A model generated the notes under the pieces. It was not told where the DNA came from and ran no database searches. It saw only the letters and a list, made by a program, of their open reading frames with translations. Source: Oxalobacteraceae bacterium (GTDB lineage Bacteria; Pseudomonadota; Gammaproteobacteria; Burkholderiales; Burkholderiaceae_D). From it: a stretch of DNA of 34,600 nucleotides. Each line of letters starts with the position of its first letter. Within the stretch, counting starts at the first letter, position 1. This document shows positions 1 through 7,663 of the stretch, piece after piece. A program made the position numbers and the translations under genes. The stretch is from contig CANIFC010000007.1 in NCBI GenBank assembly GCA_947466695.1, positions 1 through 34,600 on the forward strand, given 5' to 3'.

Positions 1-1117
1 CATAATTGTCTTCATCAATGTAATAGGTACGTTTGGAATACACATGGCGCATACCCGGCTTGAGTGTTGCCTCGACGACCCAGACCCGGTGCAATTCCCA
101 GCGTTCGCACGCCGGATTAACATTTTTTTGCTTGAACTGCATTTCCCCCTTGCATTCGAAATTGAATTTGTAGCTGTTATAAGGAATGTACATTTCCTTT
201 TTTTCCACCAGCTTGAAATCAAACCTGTCCATTTTTCCGGAGAACATGAATAGTTCGTCATACAGAATCACGCCACCCAGCGCTGAAACCGGCGTATCGT
301 AGACAAATTCCGGTGCCAGCTTGACCCGGCGCTGACCCGGCGTATAACTCCAGGCGCGGCGTGGCTTCTCGACAGTGTCGAGATAATCGGCAATCATTTC
401 AGCCTGCCCGGACTTACGCGCCGGTGCATTGGTAATGGCATACGCGCGCCAGTACAGTTGCGGGTCGCGATCCGCGATTTTAGTCTGGTAATAAGGCTTT
501 TCGACTTTGGTGAACTGCTCTGATGTCAGGGTTGGCCGGCCGTTGGCATCGACAATCCATGAACGTCCGCTTTCCGTTGTAAAACCGGTGTCGCCAACAT
601 AACGCAACAGCACATTCCACATCACTTCATAGCCAGTTTTTGGTATTGGAAATGGCAGGCCGCCACGGCAGGCGGTATCAACGGCGTAATTATTTTTCTC
701 CAGCTTGCACGCGGTGGCATTACGCACTGTCGCCTTCAGCACGCTGTCGGGCAATGCTGTACTGCGATGGGTCGGATAGATGTCGAGGTAATACTCCGGA
801 TTTTGCGCCAGCAGTTTCATCTGTCCGGCACTGAGCTTGTCGGCATACTGCGCGGCATTTTTACCATCGATCCGTAAAACCGCCTTGTCGGCCTTGTACG
901 GGTCACTCCAGTAACCGCTGTTGGGTTTAAAGTCGGACGGTGCCACCGTCAGGCCACCGGTATAGGCGGGAATAGTGCCCTCCTTGTTGCCAGCCTTGAT
1001 GGCGCCAAATTCAGTGAGCGAGGTGCCCAGTTGCCGGGCCTCCTCGGGTGAGACCGCTGCCAATGCCGGTGCGGAAAGACCCGCGAATGCAAGCCAGAGT
1101 ATTTTATGGATGTTCAT
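1..1117 (-). CDS. DUF1329 family protein, 3' end cut by window edge
   Basis: The frame reads MNIHKILWLAFAGLSAPALA followed by AVSPEEARQLG, which is a clear Sec signal peptide with an AxA cleavage site. About 372 codons are visible. The family is usually around 450 residues, so the C-terminus lies beyond base 1. The gene is absent from the ORF track because it runs off the edge. The body matches the DUF1329 family (LolB-like fold, envelope) by patterns such as TPVSALGGVILYDELFMFSGKMDRFDFK and WELHRVWVVEATLKPG. It lies about 20 bp downstream of the DUF1302 gene on the same strand, and this pair is commonly co-encoded in degraders of hydrophobic compounds. A role in moving or sensing lipophilic substrate in the envelope is inference; the biochemical function is not established. 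Confidence 0.85.
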   Translation of the reverse strand, partial: MNIHKILWLAFAGLSAPALAAVSPEEARQLGTSLTEFGAIKAGNKEGTIPAYTGGLTVAPSDFKPNSGYWSDPYKADKAVLRIDGKNAAQYADKLSAGQMKLLAQNPEYYLDIYPTHRSTALPDSVLKATVRNATACKLEKNNYAVDTACRGGLPFPIPKTGYEVMWNVLLRYVGDTGFTTESGRSWIVDANGRPTLTSEQFTKVEKPYYQTKIADRDPQLYWRAYAITNAPARKSGQAEMIADYLDTVEKPRRAWSYTPGQRRVKLAPEFVYDTPVSALGGVILYDELFMFSGKMDRFDFKLVEKKEMYIPYNSYKFNFECKGEMQFKQKNVNPACERWELHRVWVVEATLKPGMRHVYSKRTYYIDEDNY

Positions 1118-1137
1118 GTGTGTTTCCTCAATGGGTC

Positions 1138-2820
1138 TTAAAATGCAGCCTTGAATGTGAATGCCAGCCAGCCGCGGTCAGTGGTGCCGACGCTGCCATT
1201 GCCGCCGATGACGGTACTGCCCGTCGGATCATATTTAGGCTGCGCCCTGGTATTGGCGTACTGCAGAGAAAATTCATAATTTTGTGCATACGTCAGCTTG
1301 GTCCCGATTGACCAGGACAAGGATTTTTCATTGCCACCACCGGAGCTAGCGGCGTTACCGCTCAGGCCGTAATTGACCGACATGGGCACGTCCATATCCC
1401 AGGAAGGCATCACTTGCAAATATTGCGGTGTAAAAATAACGGCGAGCGCAGAATAATTACGGGTCGAGCAACCATCGCTTTTATTGCCGGCACCGCCCAG
1501 TGGCGACAGGCAACTGCCATAACCGACGCCATTAAACAGTTCGGCGTGACTGGTCACGCTCAGCAGCCGGCTATAGGCCATTTCCGCCACCAGCACACCG
1601 GTATCCCACAGCTTGGTGGGAGGCAACAGATAGACGCCATTGGCTACCGCGTGCAAGGTGTTACCACGCGGGCCCTGGTTATCGACCGGACTGACCATCG
1701 CCGTATTGAGCGCTCCGCCTTCCCGGTACGATACATCGGTAGCGAAACTGACCGGGCCGATGACCTTGGCCAGACTCAGGCCAAGTAACTTGACGTGGTT
1801 CGGATACACCAGGCGATAGGCGGTAGGTACCGTCCCGTAATTGGGAATGGTCACGAATTTTGTCAGATTGGGAGCGAACCACGGATTGTAATCGTCGAAC
1901 TGCCGGTAATAGGCACCCACAACAGATTCGATCGACTCCACATTGAGCCTGGCGCTCAGGCCAAAATTACCGTGCTTGCGCGGCTTGATAGAATCGGCAT
2001 GCGTCAGGTTGGCGCCAGGTCCGGCAGCCAGACGATCGGGACCCTCAAAAAAGAAGTCGGCCGGAGCAAAGTAAGTGCCGCCATAGGGCAGGCGCGACTC
2101 TTGCCAGTCAACAAAATATTGTGCCGCCAAAGTCAGGCCAGGCGTCACTTGTGTCTTCATGAAAATCTGCGAGACCGGCAGAAATACCTCTTTGGTTTCA
2201 ATGCCCGGGCTGGTGACTGCCTTGACCCCGTCAAGCGGAGACTGTGAATAGGAAATGGCATGCGCCGGGAACAGCAATCCCTCACCAAAATAATTGGTCT
2301 GACGGCCGATTTTCAGATTGACCGGCATCGTCCCGACCTTGAAGTTACTCCAGAGGAAGGCATCGAGAATCTCACCAGAGGGCCCGTTGACGAAGCGCGA
2401 CACGGCTGAGTTGTAGCGATCGTTGTTATAGCTGGTCGAGAAACCTGGCACCAAAGAGCGTACCGACGTATCGTCGTAAGCCTTGTCATACCATGCTGCA
2501 GCACTAACCCGTACACCAAATTGCTTGCGGTAATTAATATCAAATTCGCTCAGCAGGTCGACACGGTTGGTCACCACGTCGCCGCGGCTAAACTTGCCAT
2601 CAGATTCGTCATACGTCGGATTACGCAGGATACGTGCATCCTGCCCGTCGGTACGGACCCCGAGGTTATAACGGACCGTGTTATCCCAACGCACAGTAAG
2701 ATCAGGATTATTAGTCTCAATGCCGATTGCCCCTGCACCACCAGCCCAGGCCGCCAGCACCACTGCACACATCCTGCGCAGCGGGATGCCAGTGATTTGC
2801 TTCACGTTGATGTTTGTCAT
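1138..2820 (-). CDS. DUF1302 family outer-membrane beta-barrel protein
   Basis: The ORF opens at 2862, but the ATG at 2820 (MTNINVKQ) is preferred because GGAGGA lies a normal distance upstream. This gives 560 residues. A signal peptide follows (CAVVLAAWAGGAGAIG), then alternating hydrophobic/polar strands rich in Tyr, Asn and Gly. The chain ends in GWLAFTFKAAF, and a terminal Phe is the usual outer-membrane barrel signature. Sequence style and length match DUF1302. These proteins are found beside DUF1329 genes in strains that degrade steroids, terpenoids and other lipophilic compounds; uptake of the substrate across the outer membrane is inferred. It is the first gene of a minus-strand operon, with the AT-rich Lrp-type intergenic region upstream. 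Confidence 0.88.
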   Translation of the reverse strand: MTNINVKQITGIPLRRMCAVVLAAWAGGAGAIGIETNNPDLTVRWDNTVRYNLGVRTDGQDARILRNPTYDESDGKFSRGDVVTNRVDLLSEFDINYRKQFGVRVSAAAWYDKAYDDTSVRSLVPGFSTSYNNDRYNSAVSRFVNGPSGEILDAFLWSNFKVGTMPVNLKIGRQTNYFGEGLLFPAHAISYSQSPLDGVKAVTSPGIETKEVFLPVSQIFMKTQVTPGLTLAAQYFVDWQESRLPYGGTYFAPADFFFEGPDRLAAGPGANLTHADSIKPRKHGNFGLSARLNVESIESVVGAYYRQFDDYNPWFAPNLTKFVTIPNYGTVPTAYRLVYPNHVKLLGLSLAKVIGPVSFATDVSYREGGALNTAMVSPVDNQGPRGNTLHAVANGVYLLPPTKLWDTGVLVAEMAYSRLLSVTSHAELFNGVGYGSCLSPLGGAGNKSDGCSTRNYSALAVIFTPQYLQVMPSWDMDVPMSVNYGLSGNAASSGGGNEKSLSWSIGTKLTYAQNYEFSLQYANTRAQPKYDPTGSTVIGGNGSVGTTDRGWLAFTFKAAF

Positions 2821-3354
2821 TATCTTGTCTCCTCCAGTTTGATGGACGGCATGCGCCGCCATAATTTTTTATATCTTTTTTATTCAGAGAGGCACGACCG
2901 TCGAATTTGCATCGTTTTATGATCCATTACTACCTGGATTGGTCTTTTAGTCATTCTCTAATTTAATTTTAGCGTATATTTAATTATAAATAAATACGCA
3001 ATACATATATTTATTATAAAAATTAATCATTTATGTTGTATTTAAATTTTAATAAATACGCATAATATAAATTTTGATTTACCCCGGGCGCCTTTCCGGC
3101 AGCAGAAAAAACGTGTTAATGTACGCCGGAGAATGTATAAAAAGATATTCCCCCATGACAAATGCCATGAACGGCATCACTAGAAAAGCACTCATGAAAG
3201 CGGGAATGAAAGCGGGAATAAAAGTAAGAACGAACGTAATTACGAACAAAATACCAAAAGCGGGAACGAAAGCGATAAGCGCCAGCACAGCAAAAATGAA
3301 CAGATCAGAAAATAAAAAATACGCGAGTAGCCAACGGCAAAATGAGTCAGCCCA
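2821..3354. promoter_or_regulatory. AT-rich divergent control region between DUF1302 operon and Lrp/AsnC pair
   Basis: This spacer of about 530 bases separates the DUF1302 operon from two Lrp/AsnC regulators. The segment 2960-3075 is extremely AT-rich. It holds GCGTAT at 2972-2977 and ATACGC at 2994-2999 as an inverted pair, plus another AATAAATACGCA copy at 3051-3062. AT-rich, helically phased half-sites are typical of Lrp-family binding regions, so this is a plausible autoregulatory and target operator. The part 3180-3300 contains imperfect AAAGCGGGAAYGAAAGCG repeats. No convincing gene is seen here apart from a doubtful small ORF (see findings). Confidence 0.45.
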
Positions 3355-3828
3355 ATGATTAATCCGATCAAAAAAGAACGTCCACTGGATGAACTCGATC
3401 ACGATATCCTGTCCTTCCTGCGCGCGACGCCACTGGAAACAAACAAGGCGCTGGCAGACAAACTGGCAGTGAGCGAAGTAACGATCGCCGCCCGCATCCG
3501 CGCGCTGGAGACCGACAATGTCATGAAAGTCATGGGACAGTGTGATTTTCGTGCTGCCGGTTACCATGTACTGGCCAACGTCGATATCCGTGTCAGCGGA
3601 CGCCCGGTAGATGAAGTGGCCAGTCAGATCAGCGCCCTTGAACGGGTTGCCGTCGTCAGCATACTGATCGGCGACCCCTCGATTACCTTACTCGTAATGG
3701 CCGCTGATTTGGCTGATTTACAAAATCTGACGATCGATACAATTGCCCATATCCCTGGCGTGCGCGCCATCGAGACCATGATATTCACGGAAATCATCAA
3801 GTACCGCAGTGAGTTCGTGAATCTATGA
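3355..3828 (+). CDS. Lrp/AsnC family transcriptional regulator (first of a pair)
   Basis: This 157-residue protein has an N-terminal winged helix-turn-helix (LDELDHDILSFLRATPLETNKALADKLAVSEVTIAARIRALE, about residues 11-53). A C-terminal RAM/AsnC ligand-binding domain follows (VLANVDIRVSGRPVDEVASQI...VVSILIGDPSITLLVMAADLADLQNL...IPGVRAIETMIFTEIIKYR). Length and layout are normal for the family. No strong ribosome binding site precedes the ATG. Its stop overlaps the start of the next regulator (ATGA), so the two are translationally coupled. It is divergent from the DUF1302/DUF1329 operon, which is its most likely target along with its own promoter. The effector is unknown; a pathway acid or CoA ester is possible but unsupported. 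Confidence 0.9.
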   Translation: MINPIKKERPLDELDHDILSFLRATPLETNKALADKLAVSEVTIAARIRALETDNVMKVMGQCDFRAAGYHVLANVDIRVSGRPVDEVASQISALERVAVVSILIGDPSITLLVMAADLADLQNLTIDTIAHIPGVRAIETMIFTEIIKYRSEFVNL

Positions 3829-4310
3829 AAGCCGACATGAAAATAGACGAAACCGACAGCGCCATCATCGCATTGCTGCGCGAAAACGGACGTATGAGCA
3901 ACCGCGAAGTAGGACGGGTTCTGAGTGTTTCAGAAGGAACCGTCCGGCTACGGATCAGGAAACTGATCGACGGCAAGGCAATACGCTTGGGTCTGGTCAC
4001 CGATTTTGAGGCAGGTGGTTTTTCCGTGAGCATTGTGATCCGCATCAAGGCCGTACCGACCTCAATCCGCGCGATCGCAGACGTGATTGCGCAAATCGAA
4101 TCCGTCTCGTTTGTCGGACTCACCCTCGGCAATTTCGATATCACGGCCATTTACTTGAGCAGAAGCCGGACCGAAGCGGCTGAGCTGATCAATAACCACA
4201 TTGCCCTCATCGAGGGCGTTCTCGCCGTCGACATCCGCGAACCCGTCAGCATTACCAAGCATCGTTACGATCTGGTGCACACCACACACCACCTGACGCA
4301 GGAAGGGTAA
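3825..4310 (+). CDS. Lrp/AsnC family transcriptional regulator (second of a pair)
   Basis: This 161-residue protein begins MKADMKIDETDSAIIALLRENGRMSNREVGRVLSVSEGTVRLRIRKL, a typical Lrp/AsnC winged helix. The RAM domain follows (SVSIVIRIKAVPTSIRAIADVI...VSFVGLTLGNFDITAIYL...IEGVLAVDIREPVSITKHRYD). Its ATG overlaps the stop of the first regulator by four bases. The two proteins are clearly related but divergent, so they may form a mixed oligomer or split activation and repression; this is inference. An AT-rich spacer of about 500 bp follows before the SDR. Confidence 0.9.
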   Translation: MKADMKIDETDSAIIALLRENGRMSNREVGRVLSVSEGTVRLRIRKLIDGKAIRLGLVTDFEAGGFSVSIVIRIKAVPTSIRAIADVIAQIESVSFVGLTLGNFDITAIYLSRSRTEAAELINNHIALIEGVLAVDIREPVSITKHRYDLVHTTHHLTQEG

Positions 4311-4392
4311 CACGCGCTTGGCATGACTCAATGGCATGCCAGGTAAAGACCGCGGCAAGATTACCACCTCTGCACCACTCTCCCCTAAAAAA

Positions 4393-4417
4393 TGAACATA
4401 TAAAATTTATTTGTTCA
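4393..4417. promoter_or_regulatory. Candidate operator TGAACA-N13-TGTTCA (copy A)
   Basis: Perfect inverted hexamers TGAACA and TGTTCA are separated by 13 AT-rich bases, and the symmetry extends to AAATGAACA / TGTTCATTT. The same spacing and left half recur at 4681, 8874, 24429 and 31742. The binding protein is not known. Confidence 0.5.
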
Positions 4418-4616
4418 TTTTATCAAAATAAGTACTGACCTTAGATCAAGCAGTTTACATGTCAAAAATTCAGATTTAGGACAAATTTTGGATAAAATTT
4501 CGATCAAATTGTTATTTTTATGATTTTTTACGAAAAAATTTCGTTTAAATTAGCGTGCAAATTATCGTTTAACGCATGATATCTTCCTGAATAAATATTC
4601 AAATAAATCAATTTCA

Positions 4617-4652
4617 ATTCAATTTCGAATCAATTTTGAATCGAAATTGAAT
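4617..4652. repeat. Perfect 12-bp inverted repeat, 12-bp spacer
   Basis: ATTCAATTTCGA is followed after 12 bases by its exact reverse complement TCGAAATTGAAT. It lies about 165 bp upstream of the SDR start, which suits an operator. A hairpin role is less likely because the spacer is long and no T-tract follows. Confidence 0.6.
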
Positions 4653-4680
4653 CCGCCAATCAATTTTAAAATAAATAAGT

Positions 4681-4705
4681 TGAACAAATAATCAATTTAT
4701 GTCTA
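4681..4705. promoter_or_regulatory. Candidate operator TGAACA-N13-TGTCTA (copy B)
   Basis: The left half TGAACA is exact and the 13-base spacing is kept. The right half TGTCTA matches TGTTCA at four of six bases. It lies about 112 bp before the SDR start codon. Confidence 0.35.
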
Positions 4706-4743
4706 CAATAATAAAAATAAATAATTACTTTTCACCAGTAACC

Positions 4744-4786
4744 GAAGTGCGCCAGCCGCCTCTGAGTCGGATGGCTGACGCACTTC
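4744..4786 (+). promoter_or_regulatory. Leader hairpin upstream of SDR
   Basis: GAAGTGCG-C-CAGCC pairs with GGCTG-A-CGCACTTC, a 14-position stem with one mismatch and a 15-base loop. It sits about 30 bases before the SDR start and just ahead of its GGAG ribosome binding site. There is no T-run, so it is not a classical terminator. A role in message stability or translation control is possible. Confidence 0.4.
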
Positions 4787-4817
4787 TGCGCCGCCAACCC
4801 TCTTCTCTGGAGCATTC

Positions 4818-5684
4818 ATGCATATTAACCTCGCTGACAAGCGCGTCATCATCACTGGCGCATCACGCGGCATCGGCCTGGCCATCGCACGCGCCTTTGC
4901 GCAAGAAGGAGCAAAGCTTGCCATCTGCGCCCGCAGCGACACGGCAATACAGGAAAGTGCCGTGCAATTACGCACCAGCGCCAGCGCCGTCATCGCACGC
5001 GCCGTCGATGTCACCGATACCCGGGGCGTACAGGACTTTGTCCAGGAAGTCGTGACGCAATGGGGCGGAGTGGACGTGCTGGTCAATAATGCCGGCCAGG
5101 GGCGCGGCGGCAACCTCGAAACACTGACCCCCGAAGCAATCCTGGAACATGCAAACATCCTGCAGATGGGGCATTTCAGGTTCATCCAGGCCGTGGTTCC
5201 CCATATGCGCCTGCAGCGCTGGGGCCGGATCATTGAAATCAACGCCCTCGCCGGAGCCATTCCTACACCCGATGGCATTCCATCGGTGATCAACAGGGCT
5301 TCCTGCATTGCGCTGTCAAAATCGCTGGGCATGTCACTGCCGAAGGACAATATCCTGGTCAACACTCTCAACATGGGATGGATAGACACCGGACAATGGG
5401 ACCGCCATTTCAACGAGATGCCGGCAGGTTGCACCCGCGAGGAATTTGATGCAATGGTACTCAAGGTGGTACCACTGGGCCGTTTCGGCAAACCGGAAGA
5501 CGTGGCGGGCATGGTCTTGTTCCTGGCGAGCGAGTACGCCAGTTTCATCAGTGCCGCGTCGATCGATATTGCCGGTGGCATGGGCGGGCAAATCGCCTAT
5601 TATCCGCAACTCAAGCGCGACTTCACCGAAGATCTGAAGGCGCGCCTGGCAGCGTCGCGGCTGACCTCAGGCGGACGGGACTAA
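4818..5684 (+). CDS. SDR-family protein with degenerate catalytic residues
   Basis: This 288-residue protein has a good NAD(P)-binding motif (VIITGASRGIGLA near residue 12-24), the NNAG motif (VLVNNAGQGRGG) and the late DIAGGMGGQ segment, so the fold is classical short-chain dehydrogenase/reductase. The usual Ser-Tyr-Lys active site is not present. The NxSS region reads EINALAG and the YxxxK region reads SVINRASCIALSKSL, so Tyr and Lys are replaced by Ser and Arg. GGAG is placed five bases before the ATG. It is monocistronic, behind a heavily structured promoter, and converges on the FAH gene. It may be a non-redox SDR (binding, sensing, or another lyase-type reaction); the substrate is unknown. 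Confidence 0.85.
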   Translation: MHINLADKRVIITGASRGIGLAIARAFAQEGAKLAICARSDTAIQESAVQLRTSASAVIARAVDVTDTRGVQDFVQEVVTQWGGVDVLVNNAGQGRGGNLETLTPEAILEHANILQMGHFRFIQAVVPHMRLQRWGRIIEINALAGAIPTPDGIPSVINRASCIALSKSLGMSLPKDNILVNTLNMGWIDTGQWDRHFNEMPAGCTREEFDAMVLKVVPLGRFGKPEDVAGMVLFLASEYASFISAASIDIAGGMGGQIAYYPQLKRDFTEDLKARLAASRLTSGGRD

Positions 5685-5768
5685 CTACCGGACTCACTAC
5701 CGGACTCACTACATCAACGGTGCGGGCATCAGGATTGATGCCGGCAACCGGCTGGCCTCCACTGAAGA
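5685..5768. terminator. Convergent intergenic hairpin with 13-bp direct repeat
   Basis: Between the converging SDR and FAH genes, GGCATCA-GGAT-TGATGCC (5725-5742) forms a perfect 7-bp hairpin and may stop transcription in both directions, though there is no T-tract. Just before it, CTACCGGACTCA is repeated in tandem (about 5688-5713). Confidence 0.35.
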
Positions 5769-6653
5769 TCAGGTCGATATACCCAAACGTCCGGCGGCCC
5801 GAGCCGCTGTCAGTCGCCGTTTCGGGCCAATCCGGTTACGCAACTCACCAATACCTGCAATAGCAGCAACCACCTCGTCGCCAGGCTGCAAAAAACGGCC
5901 ATCTTCCAGACCGACGCCGCAAGTGGAGCCGGTAAAGATCAGGTCACCGGGACGTAGCTCGATGCGCGCATCGAGAAAATTGAGCAGTTCATCCATCGGA
6001 AAAATCATGTTGCGGCTGTTATCCGACTGACGCATTTCGCCGTTGACTGATAAAGAAAGAGTGAGTTGTGGCTGACCGCCACCGCCCGACTCGTCAAGCG
6101 TCGCAATCCACGGCCCGAGCGGGGCAGTACGGTCAAGCGCCTTTTGCGTGAACAGGTCCAGCGAGCCAAGTTGCCTGCCGGCGTCGCGCGCGCTGATATC
6201 GTTGCCTACCGTGTAACCGAGCAGACAATCGCTCGCTGCCGGAGTATCACCGAGCCGCTGACCCACGACCGCCACCAGCTCCACTTCATAGTCAAGTTGC
6301 TGCGTAACTGCCGGATAGGCGATGTCTTGTCCCGGGTGAACGATCGCACTGTCCGGCTTGATATAGGCGATCGTGTGAGGCGGCGCTTCCTTGCGCCCGA
6401 GACGCGTCAGGTGACTTAAGTAATTGAGGCCAACGCCAAATATGCGTGCGCCAGGATTAACCGGCGCCTGCAGGCGTAAATCAAGTAATGACAAGACCTG
6501 CGGCGCCAGGTCAAAGGCAGATTTATCTCCCTTCGCTGCAACCTGCACCCAGGCCGCGAACGGTGCCCGGATCCGGCGCGCCGTAGCTTGCCCGGGCTCA
6601 ACCAGGGCCCAGAAAATTGCTCCGGCAGCATCAGCGACCAGAGCGATTTTCAT
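5769..6653 (-). CDS. Fumarylacetoacetate hydrolase (FAH) family enzyme
   Basis: This 294-residue protein has an N-terminal FAH leader domain and then the conserved FAH core: GVGLNYLSH, LDYEVELVAVVG with the acidic metal ligands near residues 123 and 125, and LGYTVGNDISARD with Asp near 152. The family covers C-C hydrolases, 2-oxo-hydratases and decarboxylases of meta-cleavage pathways. It is the last gene of a minus-strand operon (ferredoxin, SDR, extradiol dioxygenase, FAH), and its ATG overlaps the stop of the dioxygenase gene by four bases. Context suggests it acts on the ring-cleavage product. Which of the three reactions it performs cannot be read from the sequence. Confidence 0.9.
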   Translation of the reverse strand: MKIALVADAAGAIFWALVEPGQATARRIRAPFAAWVQVAAKGDKSAFDLAPQVLSLLDLRLQAPVNPGARIFGVGLNYLSHLTRLGRKEAPPHTIAYIKPDSAIVHPGQDIAYPAVTQQLDYEVELVAVVGQRLGDTPAASDCLLGYTVGNDISARDAGRQLGSLDLFTQKALDRTAPLGPWIATLDESGGGGQPQLTLSLSVNGEMRQSDNSRNMIFPMDELLNFLDARIELRPGDLIFTGSTCGVGLEDGRFLQPGDEVVAAIAGIGELRNRIGPKRRLTAARAAGRLGIST

Positions 6654-7624
6654 GTTCCGCTCTTGCTGGCGGGCGCTTCGGTCAATGGCTTCCCTGCCAG
6701 GTATTCCGGGTCGAGTAATTCAGCGGGTGTTCGCACGCTGGGACCCAATATGGGACCGACCAGTTCGTGGCCCCACAGGCTCAGCCGCTCCGGATTGATT
6801 TCATAACCGTCTTCCTGCCAGGGCGCCAGTTCATGAATGGTTTCAATCGCAAAGCCGGAAGGAGAAAAATGATAGAAAGAGACGTGGGGATCCTGTACAT
6901 GCTGACCCAAAGTCATTTGCATGGGAATCTTGCGTTTTTGAACGATGTCATAGGTTTCCCCCAAATCGCGCATGCTCTCTACGAACATCCCCATGTGCTG
7001 GATGCCCATGCGCCCGGGGCCCTGGCCATAACCGATATCGTGACTGGTAAAGGTATTGAGCCTGGCGCGGAAAAACCCGGTTCGTCCCTTGCCTGCGCCC
7101 GCACCATACCATTGAAAGCCCATGATTTTTGTCAGAAAATGATCCAGTTCTGCCGTGTACTCGGGCGTAATGAGCACGACATGGCCGACCCCACGCTTGC
7201 CGGTGATAAAACCGCCGTGTGGACGGCCCGGGACAAACGAGCGCGGCAACCATTTCTGGCCATAAAACAATTCGTATTGATAGCCAACCGGATCGCGAAA
7301 ACGAACCACTTCGCGCACCCCGCGCAAGTCGCACAGGGCCTGATCGCCGACCGTCACCTCGACCCCGTGGGCGCGTAATTTCTCCACCCCTGCAACAAAT
7401 TCCAGCCTACCCTTAGCCTCCCAGCCGATGAACATCAGGCGATCGATCGTCCCTGGCTGAAACATCAGCCGGTGACGCCGGTCGTCAGTACGGAAATACA
7501 GCGCGTCCGGCTCTGATTCAGGCGAAGGGGCAATTTGAAAACCCATGACATGGGGTCCGTAATCACGCCACTCCTCGATCCTGGCAGTTTCAAATCCAAG
7601 ATAGCCGATGCCGATGATATCCAT
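6650..7624 (-). CDS. Type I (VOC) extradiol ring-cleavage dioxygenase
   Basis: This 324-residue two-domain protein matches the 2,3-dihydroxybiphenyl 1,2-dioxygenase type. The iron ligands fall as expected: His148 (GVGHVVLI), His210 (GIQHMGMF) and Glu261 (FAIETIHE). The second-sphere residues His195 (SHD), His241 (GQHVQ) and Tyr251 are also in the usual places, so the enzyme should be active. It would open a catechol next to the diol using Fe(II) and O2. It is co-transcribed with the SDR upstream and overlaps the FAH gene by ATGA downstream. A polycyclic catechol substrate is likely from context, in the manner of DitC or steroid HsaC/TesB enzymes; the exact substrate is inference. Confidence 0.92.
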   Translation of the reverse strand: MDIIGIGYLGFETARIEEWRDYGPHVMGFQIAPSPESEPDALYFRTDDRRHRLMFQPGTIDRLMFIGWEAKGRLEFVAGVEKLRAHGVEVTVGDQALCDLRGVREVVRFRDPVGYQYELFYGQKWLPRSFVPGRPHGGFITGKRGVGHVVLITPEYTAELDHFLTKIMGFQWYGAGAGKGRTGFFRARLNTFTSHDIGYGQGPGRMGIQHMGMFVESMRDLGETYDIVQKRKIPMQMTLGQHVQDPHVSFYHFSPSGFAIETIHELAPWQEDGYEINPERLSLWGHELVGPILGPSVRTPAELLDPEYLAGKPLTEAPASKSGT

Positions 7625-7663
7625 AGTGTATTTCCTTAAATTAATTGATTCAGGCCAGCTTAC

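Larger units (their letters stand above)
4311..4817. promoter_or_regulatory. Control region upstream of the 4818 SDR with several inverted repeats
   Basis: This is a 507-base gene-free stretch, very AT-rich from 4380 to 4740. It holds four distinct structures: TGAACA-N13-TGTTCA at 4393-4417; a perfect 12-bp inverted repeat ATTCAATTTCGA / TCGAAATTGAAT at 4617-4628 and 4641-4652; a weaker TGAACA-N13-TGTCTA at 4681-4705; and a 14-bp hairpin with one mismatch at 4744-4786, just upstream of the SDR start. This is much more structure than a single constitutive promoter needs. It suggests repressor or activator sites plus a structured 5' leader. Confidence 0.5.

Noticed and set aside
3079-3567. Minus-strand 162-codon ORF with a hydrophobic, membrane-like C-terminal half
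   Set aside because: Its N-terminal part is the antisense of the Lrp gene and the hydrophobic part mirrors low-complexity AAAGCGGG repeats; no family features or ribosome binding site.
4703-5581. 292-codon minus-strand ORF opposite the 4818 SDR
   Set aside because: Antisense shadow of a well-supported SDR; composition is Ser/Arg/Pro rich and resembles no family.
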